Shown: positions 34,617-45,884 of the stretch, piece by piece
Numbering within the stretch: position 1 is the first letter of the stretch
Layout: the number at the start of each line of letters is the position of its first letter
Source of the DNA: Clitopilus passeckerianus
Taxonomy: Eukaryota; Basidiomycota; Agaricomycetes; Agaricales; Entolomataceae
Length of the DNA: 64,000 nucleotides
Reading direction: 5' to 3'
Assembly (NCBI GenBank): GCA_944990035.1
Contig: CALYLX010000100.1
Location: forward strand, 558,001-622,000
Program-made: the position numbers and the translations under genes
The notes under the pieces: model-generated
Databases searched by the model: none
Told to the model about the DNA's origin: nothing
The model's input: only the letters and a program-made list of their open reading frames with translations

Positions 34617-35739
34617 CATGTTTGTTTTGAAAGATTGGGCATCCATGGACAGCCAGCTATTGAAGGTCCAGGGTCCAGATTTTTTTGCAAGCCCTTCATC
34701 TTTGCCCGTAGGCCATGATGTCCGAATCAATGGCCGCAGTGACGAACCGATCCTTCATACTTAGTGGCGTCGACCGTATATCGCCAGTGGAGCTTTTCGC
34801 CTCTCCTAGTCGTCAGGCCTCAAGGCTTTACATCCTGAGCCGCCTTCCTAATTGAGTATGAAAGACTCGGGAGTAGAATGGGGACCTCTTGATGATAGTG
34901 GCATGTTGATGGTCAAAAAGCCTCTCTCGGCTTTAGCCATCATGCATCAGGCCTTTGGACAAGACCGTTCAAAGTCCCCTTGCTCAAATTTCAATACACT
35001 CACGGATTAGCCCTATTTGCATCCAATATAGCCTTAACAACAGGATTTCCTAGCCCAGAACCACTTCACTCTGAAATTTTGCGGCCTTATGTATCAGCAC
35101 TATCTCGAGCTCCAACCCAGCAGCCCCGGCCACGTTTTGATTCCATCGACCATGAAAGTCTGGCTCCACTGCACTGAAGGGCGCCAATCTGTCGAAGGTA
35201 CTTCTTTTGCCAGTCACTGAATTCATTTCTCTGTCCTCATGATCTGCATCATGTTTCTCGTTCGCTGAAGTCTAATATCCTACGTGAATCTCTTCGAAGA
35301 TCACAATCAGTGGCTTGCTCGTGGCTTCTCCCGGTAATACCTCAACAACGGTGGCTTCCAAGTGGCTTCAGATGAGTTCCGAACACACTCGTCGGTAACA
35401 CAGTCTACTATGTACCTTGGAGACGAGGTAGTTCATCGCTGGAGTGAACATCCGCTCGGGTCTCCTCTTTCCTAACTAGACATACTTCGAGGAAATCGGT
35501 GACTACTACACCCTAATGCATGTTCAATTGGCCAGGGTCCTCTCCTGAATTCGGAAATCCAATATTTTTTGACAGGGTAACGCATTCTACACCACTTCAA
35601 ATGTTAAGCCTCTCAAATAGGCATTCCCGGACCAGATTGAATCGAGCTATGGCCTATAAAGAGCGTTTGTTCCATGACTACGAGGAACGGAGAGGAAAGA
35701 ACCAACGCCCTAGCCATTTCATACACCCTTCACTCTGCA
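34617..35739. other. Region without a recognised gene
   Basis: Short frames only. One at 34980-35177 has no proper ATG and resembles nothing known. The last few hundred bases probably carry the promoter of the seven-helix protein. Confidence 0.45.
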
Positions 35740-37141
35740 ATGTCTTCTTCAAGCCCGCCTAGCAAGGTGGACCAAATCCTCCTCGTAAGCCTCGGCCATT
35801 CCCTCATCATGGATGTCACTGCGACCGTGACTTCCGTTCTATTCTACGGTACAATTCTTCCTACCACAACCCTACCTTTCCTGGTTCATCGGTTAACCTA
35901 CCTCCCAGGTATCTTCATACCAATTTTCATATCCTTGGTTCGATCCTTCAGGTAAGAAACTTCCATTCCTCGTTGAAACCGACGCTGAAAGCTCTAGCAG
36001 ACGATCTAAGGTGTATACGAGGCGAACGATCATTTCTTTCGTCATTTCAGCAGCCGGCTTCATTCTCCTCAGTATTCGAATCAGCGCCAAACTAGTCATA
36101 ATCAGCCTATTCGTCCGGTCAGCACTTATCGACCATCCCGAGCTGCCGCTTGCTCAGAAGAGAACATACACGAACAACAACCTACTCAAGCCAAACATCG
36201 TCGATATCTGGGCGGCCAACTTGATGGTATGTGTTCATGCCTTTCTGAGGTGGAAGCCGTTTCTGAGCTCGACTAGCCTGTTCTCAGCGATAGCATTGTC
36301 CTCTGGAGAGCCTGGGTCGTCTTTGAACGGAGACGTGTTCTTATCATTATTCCGACCATCCTCCTATTTACTTCATTCGCCGCGACTCTCACCTACGCCA
36401 TCCTGGCCAGTATTGAAGGGATACATGCTGTCCCGCAAATTATAGCATTCGACGTGCTTCTCCCTTTATCTCTTCTCACAAACCTGGTTGCAACCGGGAG
36501 CATCATCGCTCGGTACTGGTAAGGGCCTTCTCGTCCTCCTGGTCAAAAGGGTTGTTTTATGAACTCTTTTATCTCTAGGATGCACCGGAAAGCTCTTCTC
36601 CCGGAAATGCGGTCGTCAGCAACAACGTTGAAGGTCATGATTCGGCTGATTGAATCTGGTGCTCTTTACTGCGTATTGCAGGTAAAGTTCAACCACGTAA
36701 TCGAATAGGGCCCGTACTAAAATCCATATTTCCAGTTCGTCTACATGCTCATCGGGCTTATCCCTAGTGCCCGTGTGACATTCTCCGCAGGCGATCTCGC
36801 AGAACAGGTCTTCGTATCTCTTTACTTCTCTCTGTCGGTACGTAAAACATCAGTTGATCTGACATAGTATAGATAAAGCTTGCATGCTTCCTCAGGGAAT
36901 GTATCCCGCGATCGTCACCTTGCTCGTCAAGCAAATCAACAAGGACACCACTGCCCCAGCTGTTATCAATGTGTTTGCACCCGATGACGGCGCTGGACCT
37001 CTAGGGAGCACCGTGATTTCGCGCCCCATCGCTTTTGCTGGAATTAATCCAGGTTCCACTAGACACAGCGCAGAAGAGGCTCGCTTCATGGATGTGGCTC
37101 CGACGCCATTGGAGAAGAGGAAAAGCAGAACGATTCAATAA
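35740..37141 (+). CDS. Seven-transmembrane protein of the mushroom type
   Basis: Six exons (35740-35951, 36001-36226, 36277-36518, 36579-36681, 36736-36837, 36896-37141) encode 376 residues. Seven hydrophobic segments can be seen: LLVSLGHSLIMDVTATVTSV, PGIFIPIFISLV, FVISAAGFILLSI, LIIIPTILLFTSFAATLTYA, VLLPLSLLTNLVATGSII, LYCVLQFVYMLIGLI and VSLYFSLSGMYPAIVTLLV. SDSIVLWRAWVVF before helix 4 is a pattern common in a large orphan family of Agaricomycetes. The C-terminal 60 residues are soluble with basic and Ser/Thr sites. The topology resembles a G-protein-coupled receptor, but no known receptor motif is visible. Exon 3 must use the acceptor at 36276; a later AG would create a stop. Confidence 0.82.
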
Positions 37142-38221
37142 ACTAATTATAATGCAAATACAAATAGGGCTCAGACGATAAAATTCTTGGTTGAATGGAT
37201 TTGGTTTGGGATTTGGCCAATACCCTCTTATTGTATAGCGGGCGTGAGTTCAAATGTGGTGGATGAGATGGGAAGACATATCGTGGTGGTAAATGACAAC
37301 TACGGAAGTGATACAGTCCTTTTACGATGGACCGTTTGAGTAGGAGGAAGCCCAGGGTCGTCCCCATGCTTCTCATCCTCGGTTCGTAAATGACCGGGCA
37401 TTGGGTGTGGCGTCGTCCTGGGAGAACTTATACGATAAGTGAACATCGAACGTGCGACTCAAGGGCATCAAATCTGCTCGTGCTGCCCTCCAACTGCTAA
37501 GCCTAGATCAATGAAGGTGTATCAAGAAGTGATCCATCCGTATTTCACTCGGCTGAGAATTAATAGAGCACAAACGAACACTACCACTCGTGGGGCTTAT
37601 GGACTTGGGAAAAGCTTGAACTCTCAACTACCAAGGGTGCACGCATGCTCTTATTGAGCAAAGGTTGTGCGACAAACGTATGGGGAGGCGTGTCAAGATG
37701 GTGTGTGAAGGAGCATCGAATGACCGTAGTACGATAGTCACCCGATCTTGGGCCCTTGGACCACTCTGACAATAACTGTGCTTGAGACGCCACGCCATAC
37801 GGACTCGTTGCTACCGGATGGTAGTTATGCATGGTGTGTTTTAGGATAGTTCGCCTCTGGGAGAACACCCTTAGCTTGGCCCTCGGTATTCAACGCGACT
37901 TCAGCCGCGCTTATTTGCGAGCATGACGCAACTTGTCAGAGGCTAGGCACCACCTGCTCTGCAGGGTCTGTCCTCAAGTCGGGATATCCAACTCCGAGTG
38001 GACCCTTGAACCCTCTCTGACGCACATGGAAGAGGCATTTCTAAGCACGCTTCAAATCGCTCACTGAGGGGAGAAATTGGGGGATGAGCGAAATCAGATA
38101 AATTCAGGGTATTGATTATTACATGACGTTTCGTAACGATGTTCGTGAAGTGAACGGAGATGGTAGAACGTATTTGTTGCTTCCTTCTGTCCATCCTTCA
38201 CCAGCCTCTGCGAATGTTTCC
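37142..38221. other. Intergenic region between convergent genes
   Basis: Lies between two gene ends. It includes small frames on both strands that look random, such as 37868-37581 on the minus strand. No gene or RNA recognised. Confidence 0.5.
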
Positions 38222-39050
38222 TCAGGCAGTGGTGGGACTCTCGACTTCCTTCTCGTTTGTAGCGGTTTCTGAATGTCCAGAAGCAGCAACATGTTCGCCC
38301 GAGTCAGCAGACACAGTGGTGGCGGCAGAGCTACTCGGTGGCGAGATGAAGAGAACGGCGGCAGAGATGAATGTGAAGAGGATGGTGAACCATGGGAGGA
38401 TAGCCACGAGTTTCACTGCATGTATGAACTCTGATTAGTATCAATCCACGATGTGTTCTTCACGAAACTCACGATAATCGATGTCCTTGTAGACGCTGGT
38501 GACACCCAGTGCCTTTTCAGTCTGCGCGATGGCGTCCTTTCCGATGATGATGTTTCCAAGTCTCGCAGTGACGTTGGCTGATCTAGTAGCAAAGAACACT
38601 GTGTAAGGGATCTGGCAAGCCAAAAGCCATGTTCCGAGAAAAGCCAGGACTGCTCCTTGTATCCGGGAGAACGAAGAGGATGCCTTGCGAGACAGGAAGG
38701 AGAAAGCGAGAGCGGTGAGAGCGACAATGGCGATTAATGCGGCTACTACGGTCAGGACAACACCAACGTTGAAGATATCTGTTCAGGGTCCAATCAGCTA
38801 TGGAGTACCCGCACATTTGGCCGCATATACCCACCTCCGGTATCGATATTCACCTGAATAGGGGCCACGGCCTTCCGCAGCTTGCTCTTTTGTTGATTTG
38901 ATTTGATTAATGCATTGAGACCTGTAGTGCAGGCCAGCATGAGCGACTATATGCGTACTTCAGCGAAGACCAGGACATACCGACGCTGCCTGCAATGACG
39001 CCCCAGGCGAACGTCATTGCTAAAGATCCGATTACAATGCCTCGCGCCAT
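38222..39050 (-). CDS. Four-transmembrane protein of unknown function
   Basis: Four exons (39050-38981, 38921-38835, 38778-38473, 38415-38222) encode 218 residues. Four hydrophobic segments are evident: IVIGSLAMTFAWGVIAGSVG at the N-terminus, VVLTVVAALIAIVALTALAF, VLAFLGTWLLACQIPYTVFF and ILPWFTILFTFISAAVLFI. The loop between segments 1 and 2 is short and basic, and the loop between 3 and 4 is about 45 residues with an Asn-Val-Thr glycosylation-type site. The last 40 residues are Ser/Glu/Thr-rich. The layout recalls fungal tetraspan proteins such as the SUR7/claudin-like group, but I see none of their signature cysteines, so the family is open. Confidence 0.75.
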
Positions 39051-39924
39051 ACTGGAGAAGTGACTATCGAGGGAAGCAGCGAGCTAGAGATCGTCGACGT
39101 TGACAAAGATGGCCGTCAAGGCAAAGAATAGAGAGGCACGAGGACTAAAGGGCAGGACTTCATTTCGCCAGGACACAGGAGTTTATATACCCCAGGTGCA
39201 CATCTCCACTTTACAGACTGACCTCACCAGGATGACATGACAGCGAAGAGAAGCCCTGACCTGACAAGCCCTTCATTCGGCTCGGATCAATTCCTAAACC
39301 GAGACAGTCTATTCCTTATTTCGCATTCTCCCCGGTGGGGTCAGTGGATTTATCGGGGTTCTTGAGGCGGAGTAATGGGGAATGAGGTCAAGCCACCGAC
39401 TGAAATTTGGACGCGTTTGGTCACTTTGGCGTGGGCTGCTGTGTCATACGACAATCCAGTGGCACAAGCGCAGTAAATGGCTGTAGAATGGTCGGGAGAT
39501 GGATAAGCGGATAGCCATTGATACAGGAGATTCCGTTCGACGTGCGCAATGTTGACCTCGGATATGACGGAAGCGAGCAAAGAGCTTGTGGTGTGGCGCT
39601 GCAACGGGCACACGAGACAACGGAGGCCCCGATCAACGAAATTATCATGGCGGTATCGCATGGATGAACAGGTGGAAGATATGGATTCCTGTTGCGGTTG
39701 GAAGAATGTATCGTGGAGAAAATAATTTTCTACATGGTCGGGCCTGAAAATTATAGATTCCATGTGTACCTTGAGGCAGCATCGGTCAGCCTGTCAAGGA
39801 TAGTTCCTGAAGAGCGGTGGACTGAGAAAGGTTGGAGACCCTTTGAGGCTTGGATGGTGATGTGGATGGACGCAGCAAGACAGAACGTGATAATTCATGG
39901 ACCTGAGCGGGAAAAATAAAAGTC
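39051..39924. other. Upstream region, no supported gene
   Basis: The first part is the promoter of the four-helix protein. A 137-codon minus-strand frame at 39763-39350 starts with ATG but resembles nothing and has no splice partners, so I do not call it a gene. Confidence 0.4.
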
Positions 39925-39995
39925 TCTTCGCCTGGGAGTCGAACCCAGCTTTCGCGCGTGACAGGCGCGTGTACTAACCGATATACTAGCGAAGA
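39925..39995 (-). tRNA. tRNA-Asp (GUC), copy 2
   Basis: Identical in all 71 bases to the copy at 34546. The 3' flank has a TTTT run a few bases on. The 5' flank shares a short ACATGT-like block with the other two copies. Confidence 0.95.
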
Positions 39996-40649
39996 CATGT
40001 TAAACTGATCCGTAGTCGTCAACCCGATCACTCCCAGCATTCGTTCAGCCGTTCTCAGGTATTGTTGGCAGGATTTTGAAGCTGCAAATTCAGTTTAAAC
40101 GTATACCAAGCTGGATGAAACCACGAACTTGGTGAGAAAACCCGCAGGATCTCTAAGCATTACGAATCAAATAACTCTGAAGCGACCCTTGGAAGATTTC
40201 AGCCTGCTTGTTCCAAACCTGTTCAAGGCTTGTGATATTTGGGTTATTCGATTTACAGCGAGGCTTTGCTGTCATCGACAAGTGATTTATTGCCTCCACG
40301 AAAAGGTACATTCATCTTTGAGTTGGAATTCATAAAAGTGAAAAATTTGCTGTCACTACTTCCATTCCCAAGACACAGACATCGACAAGGTGCCGTTAGG
40401 TCGAGGTTTCAAAGAAGAGACCGACTGCTGGACCAAGGACAAAGGCAGGGAAATGCTAAACTTAACGCCGATCCACCCCGGGCTGGGACGCGAGAATGAG
40501 TGCTCCCATGCTCCCCGCACTCATGGGTCTTTCACAGTCATGAACATCTCGATGTACATGAACAGAAGTGACCGTCTGATTAGGATCGCCAAAGCAGCCT
40601 GGGCCCTGGGTCAAGACATCGTACGCCAGGCACTCACGGCAGTATCCGT

Positions 40650-41280
40650 ACGATAAAAACCACCGTGACGAAGAGAATCAACTGCTAAAAGCACGAGATA
40701 GAGTTTAATCAGAGGGCCAAGATAGTTTGGATAGGCGAGAGATAGGGCAGGCAGACCCAACCAGTGCCTTGTAGAATCTGGGGTGCGGTGGTAAGGAGAT
40801 AAAGGCTCCGGGTTTGGCATATGCTGAACATAGTTCAACGGCGAACAAAGTACCGAGCACCAGGAAGGTGAGGCTCGTTGGGGAAGACGTCTTGGACGGA
40901 CGTCGGCGTGAATGATCAAACCTCGTAAATGAGCGCAGAAGTGGTCGACCAGGCGCCCCAAAAGTTCAAGATCACAGCAGTGTAAGATAGCATGAGTATC
41001 ATCAAGATTCTGTGATCGTATTAGCGTGAGCATTAATGATACGAATACAACGAAATTAAGCAATGCGTCAACATTAGAGTCCGTTATGCCGACTCCGCCC
41101 GGGAGTAGTAATGTTATTGTACAATATCCAATGGAGAACCCCATAGAGAATAGATCCGACCTGAACACGGTATGAGTAGCTATACGGCGATATTGGAACC
41201 GATGGAACGTACCAAAAGAATGAATAGATAGAGACCATAACCATAATTTAACCTTGGGAACATGGAAAACATCCTCCTCA
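40650..41280 (-). other. Possible small membrane protein or relic
   Basis: On the minus strand, a hydrophobic stretch at about 41160-41030 (GFSIGYCTITLLL) is followed by a branch-and-acceptor-like CTAATAC...CACAG near 41010. After it an open frame reads ILMLSYTAVILNFWGAW, with another hydrophobic stretch (LTFLVLGTLFAVELCS) near 40850. This looks like a two- or three-helix membrane protein of a type common in mushrooms. I cannot fix a start, and no splice solution is clean, so it may be a remnant. Confidence 0.3.
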
Positions 41281-41287
41281 TCCCTCC

Positions 41288-42334
41288 TCAATTCATATAG
41301 AGCCACTTTGGCACCCTCCCTGCCTTTCCTTCGCCTTGCTTCCCTTTCTCACTTCCATTTGCATCCGCACTTGCGCCCGAACCTGTTCCGGCCCCATTGA
41401 TTCCATGAAAGATGAATGACGGTGGTCGATGCCACTTCTCAGCAGCTTGATAAAGCGGGTTCATCTCCGTGATAGGCTCTGGCCTTCCACCAACCACGCC
41501 CATTTCTCCTGCCGGATTTGATGAAGAACCACCACTGAAAGACCCAGCGAATCTACTCCATGCCGATTTCGAGGACACAGAGCCCGAGGTCGTGGGGCGG
41601 TGCCGTTTGCGAGGGTTTCCGTTGGTAGGCGGCGAGGATAGGCCAGGGAGGGATGGGGTGGATTGCGCAGGTGAAGAGGTGGCGGCGAAGGAGTGTGGTG
41701 AGGGAACACGTTCAAATTGTTGCCAAGGGATGGCAGGTGTCACGGGTACAGAGGGCACGGGCGGCAGGTCAGGCAGGCTTGCGGTGTGAGAGTAGGTGGC
41801 TGGTGAATTACTACGAGATCAAAGGGATGGTAAGCAATGGGGGATGGGAGGTGGGCATCTTGAAGGGACGTACGATTCGCCTTTGATACCTATCCAGCCG
41901 CAGTCATTGCATTTCCAGCGAGCTGGGGCATTGTTCTCGTCTTTCCATTTCGCGGGGACGTAGGCGTTGGGTAGTAAGTGCAAGGACGCTACAGATTGCA
42001 CACGTTGGCGAAAGGCATGTGTCCGTCTTAATTCTACAATCGTTCAATATCAGAGTCAAGGACGATAAGGTGTGAATATGACATACGAGTCGAAAGGCAT
42101 GCCGGACAATTGTCGGCATTTGTCGGTGCACTTTTGCGTCTGAAATGCAGCGTTGGGACACGAACTAACGACAAGAACAGAAAGAAGACTGTCAGAGAAG
42201 TCCACCAAAATGACAGAAAATGCCAGGAGTCTCACATGAAGGCAGACTGAATGCTGTCAACGATCCCTCGTCAGCATCTCTTCATGATCGACATGATAGA
42301 ACCCTGAATTGAATTACTCACGCAGACGCTTCAT
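41288..42334 (-). CDS. CxxC-pair protein, unknown function
   Basis: Five exons (42334-42322, 42253-42236, 42164-42087, 42033-41874, 41810-41288) encode 263 residues. The first two exons are only 13 and 18 bases; splice phases fit in every junction. The N-terminal half has a basic stretch RVPTLHFRRKSAP, then CPAC and, 51 residues later, CNDC followed by Gly-Trp, which could bind one zinc ion. The second half is Pro/Ser-rich and disordered, with SRFAGSFSGGSSSNP and a short conserved-looking end (MNPLYQAAEKWHRPPSF, then GRVPKWLYMN). I do not recognise the family. The N-terminal composition could also suit a mitochondrial presequence, which is a guess. Confidence 0.7.
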
Positions 42335-42976
42335 GACGGTATTCGCAAAGAAGTCAGTGCACGGCCAGCGTTAAACGAGTGGGAGGATATGAAAGAATGT
42401 GGAAGGGAGAGAGAAAGGAAGAAATATGGTTTAGGACAAAGAGGTCGAGCGTAAGCACCTCACTAAGGGGCATTTGGACCTGATGGGGTCGCCAGGCAAG
42501 AAACTCTGATGATGGCGAGAGGAAGCGGCGACCTGTATTTGGAACGCGAGGCCGACAAAGGGCTCGCGTCAATACTCAGCGCACGGGGTTGCTAAATTAA
42601 ATCTGTGCCCAATGCATGGCAGGTGAATGCATTGATGAACTTTCGACGTTCAATCTTTCGTGGCCGCTTCGTGTGACAAAGGATGGCATGCATTGAATGT
42701 CGGCATTCAGGGATAGAATAACCCAGGTACCAGACAATAATACTGAATTTAGGCGAACCGCCATCTACAACAATTTCTTGATCAATTGTTATACGGCCTA
42801 ACCGGTGACTGGATACGCCATGTCACACAAATATGATTTTTTCACTGGACTTCGTAACCGAACAAGAGTGGCGCAAAAATAAATTCCAAACTATCAAGTG
42901 ATATGTATTCAATATCGATCTACTCTGAACAACATCACAAATAATAAACGTACTACATATATGCCTCGAGGACATT
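42335..42976. other. Intergenic region
   Basis: Holds the promoter of the CxxC protein and the outer edge of the right repeat arm. AT-rich from 42720 onward. No gene seen. Confidence 0.5.
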
Positions 42977-43097
42977 TAGAGTTCCAAAAATTCCAATAAA
43001 TCACTTGCATTTCCATTTCCTGCTTTCAAGAGCACTTGCCAAACTGGCCAGCTCCAGACAACCAGGAAAAAGAAAGAAGAGATTGGGGAAATCCCCC

Positions 43098-43280
43098 GAC
43101 GACACAAGCCGATGGTGCAATAGCAAGGTCATCGCGTCCTCCATGTTGCAAGCAGAGCACAGAGGAGCAGGGGCGGCAAAAATTAGATAACCAATAATGG
43201 AGGCGGTGCCTCCATAATAGTGGTTAAACTATTAAGAACAGATACTACACTTGATCTAAGCCAAAAGGCCAGAGTGGTAA
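43098..43280 (-). ncRNA. U2 spliceosomal snRNA, copy 2
   Basis: A 183-base sequence on the minus strand, the same length as the copy at 21433 and almost identical to it. It has the GTGTAGTA branch-recognition element, Sm site and terminal stem-loop. The TATATAAG box at 43313-43306 is placed as in copy 1. A single-base change at the start of the terminal stem (CACGATG in copy 1 against CGCGATG here) can still pair in part. Confidence 0.9.
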
Positions 43281-44734
43281 GGAAACGGAAATGTCGATGA
43301 ATCACTTATATATGGCCGAGGGTGCGCACGGGCCAGTGATGGAATGGAGTGCGTTGATTGGCTGCTGAGCCCATATCAAAGCTGGTGCCCCACCTCGACA
43401 ATTGAACACCGCGATTACCGCACGAGGTCAGACACCGATGGCCAACTATCCACCACAGTTCTATTCTTTAACACCCATGAGCTTACGTTGTGAAAACGGC
43501 CTTCACCTTCCCCGCCCCACCCTGCACCCCATTATCCCTGTCAGTGATTGGAATGTTAAACCAGTAATTGGCGTGAACGACTATCTGTTTGCGTTCTATG
43601 ATCCCACAACCGTTCGTTCGCCAGTACAAATCACAAGAAATCCATATAGATTTGGCTCATAACCTCCGTAACGGCCCCGATAGCTATCCGAGATCTAGCC
43701 TTTCATTGCATTGCAGGGTTGGTCGCTGGTTCGAGATACGGCTTGAAGAGATAGAACGAAAAGTTTTGGGACGAGCATCCTTCCCTTCCTCTACACCTTG
43801 TCATCGCGCCTACTACACTCTTTCTCCGCTGGCGTATCATATATCATCGACCAGATCTAGCGTTCGGTTGCCGCTTTCAGCCTCTCGGTCTTGACGTCGG
43901 CTCTTTGTGCTGTAATGCTGCTTTTCTATTCGCATTGAGCTTCGACACGATGGAACTCGTGGTCTTGATTGATTCGGTTATTGAATGTCCGATTGGATGA
44001 TAGCTCAAGCCTTGAGCGGGCAGCGAAGACAGATCTTTCTGCTATAGCTGCCGAGTACTACAGCTTTCAAGCAGGACCACGAATTCCTCAGGCTCTTCCG
44101 TGGAGGATACTCGCTGTCTAACCCAATAATCTCTCATATGGTCAGTAAGTTCTGCAAGCCTGAACTATGAAAGGATTCCTGAACTGATTTTGGGAAAAAC
44201 GTCATTGACAGGATGTGTGAAAACCGATCAGAGTAGGCGAATTGTAGGACGTGTACGAGCACGTCAACAGTTACAATGCTAGGCAATCCATCAGAAGGCA
44301 CACGGAGCCCGCAGGCTGGACCGATTTCAGTGAAGTGCTGTCGACTCTATGGGCATCTAGCGTCTCAAGTGACGAGACTTACATAAATGTCACTTGCTTA
44401 GAATTCCCCAGACTGTCGACCTGATGCGAATAGACCTCACTCTACACAAACCAATGGACATTTGATGCTGACCTCGTGGGACTGTACATGTCCTTTCCTG
44501 CTCTCTCGATAACGGCAGCCCCTCCACGAGCCCTTCAAACTTCCCAATCTCTACTAGTTTGCGACGTTAGAACTGCCCTCATTCTCGAAATGCGCGACAC
44601 ACGTTCCTCATATTTGTTCACTGCCCACACATGTGATGCACTTGCCCTATCTCAGATGCCTGTCTATTCGTCTATAAAAGGTGGCCAGACTCTGCGTTCG
44701 TTCTCCATCACCCAGCTTCGACAAATCCTTAGCA
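43281..44734. other. Spacer and lectin promoter of the right arm
   Basis: Counterpart of 19925-21432. Frames at 43402-43662 and 43589-43894 are the broken halves of the 117-codon frame seen in the left arm. The last 280 bases are the lectin promoter with TATAAAAGG near 44680. Confidence 0.55.
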
Positions 44735-45399
44735 ATGAAATTCTTCACTACCTCTTCTCTTCTCCTCGGTCTCGGCGCCGTTGCTACCACCGTTACAGCC
44801 CTTGCTGCTGGTGAGTAAAAGCCATTGGGTTTCCAGCGCTGATATCTGATAACATTTTACCTTCAGCTGGTCCCACCGCCGGGAAGTACTACATCGTCAA
44901 CCGTGTACTTTCTCCCGCTGGAGACAAGCTCGCGATTACTTTCAACGGTCAAGGCAATACTGCAACCGTTTCCCCGTTTGCCAACGCGTCCAATCAGACT
45001 GTAAGTTCCAACATCAATAAATAATGAACATAATTAGAAGCTCACGACGTCTTTCTAGTGGACTCTTACCAATTACAATGCTAACACTCAATACATTTCT
45101 CCCACATCGGCTACCAACTTGCAAGCCTCCTGGGGTGGAAATGCGGTCAAAGTGGTCCCAGCTGGAGCCTATACTTGGAAGATCAGCTCCACTGAGACCG
45201 GCTACATGTATTATCTCTTCTCTACTTTCCTTTGCTCGTCCTCTGACTTCGGTTTCTCCTGAAATTTATTTTTAGCATCCAGGATGGTGGTGCTACCGTG
45301 TTCTGGGGCGTCAGCAAGGGGGCGGCTGGCGATGAAGTGGCTATTGGGGGAGGAACTGGTAGCGAGAAGCAAAGTTGGATCTTTACTCCGGCAGCTTAG
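44735..45399 (+). CDS. Secreted CCL2-like beta-trefoil lectin, copy 2
   Basis: Four exons (44735-44810, 44867-45000, 45059-45207, 45276-45399) encode 160 residues, with lengths identical exon by exon to the copy at 19261-19924. A signal peptide (LLLGLGAVATTVTALA core) precedes a CCL2-like domain. Differences from copy 1 cluster near the C-terminus (SKGAAGDE and SEKQSW here against NKAAAGDE and NEKQRW). The acceptor of intron 3 is TTTTTAG in place of ATTATAG. The protein probably binds a glycan outside the cell; the CCL2 relative acts against nematodes, which makes defence the leading idea. Expression is likely driven by the conserved TATA promoter shared by both arms. Confidence 0.88.
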
Positions 45400-45884
45400 G
45401 AGTCGAGAGGAGTTGTTTTGAGTAGAGACTGCAAATCTTGTATGACTTTGACTGGAGGTAGATAGGTCTTAATGTGTAAATTCGGAACGGTTATTCTCCC
45501 ACTATGATATCCATGACGAATTGTGAACTACCACTCCAAGTTGCCGCCCAGAATACGGAGGAAACGCTGTCTTGATTACTCCTGAGCTTCCGTGCCGTAT
45601 TACCAACTTCGCCAATGGAGGTTAGATCTCCCGGGGGACCATGCACCCTTTGCTTCCGTTCTATCTGGAATGGGAACCTCGCAGCCAGTCCTTTGAGGCT
45701 CAATCTTCCTTCTAGTATGCGACTCAGGACTCTTCTCATCTTCAGGAAGCCCCGCAAATTCCCCACCCCTGACTCCGTCTCGATGTGATGCACAGGCTTT
45801 TTCTACTTTGGGAGGCCTGCGCTATACGTATAAAGAGTCTCTCGGCCTTAGACTTCAGCATCTAGCTTCAAGAGATCCTTAGCA

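Larger units (their letters stand above)
42977..45453. repeat. Inverted repeat, right arm
   Basis: This is the mirror copy of 19211-21738 and contains U2 snRNA, spacer, promoter and lectin gene in reverse order. The arms enclose 21.2 kb of apparently unique sequence. Homology fades at 42977 and 45453. The lectin-side homology continues beyond this edge in a broken form: the promoter of the tandem lectin at 45885 has its counterpart relic at 18365-18605. Confidence 0.88.

Noticed and set aside
34536..34730. Frames around tRNA-Asp copies that share a peptide
   Set aside because: The shared peptide is only the translation of the identical tRNA sequence; the same occurs at 39786-40040.
39350..39763. 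137-codon minus-strand frame with ATG
   Set aside because: Composition looks random and no exon partners or homology are apparent.
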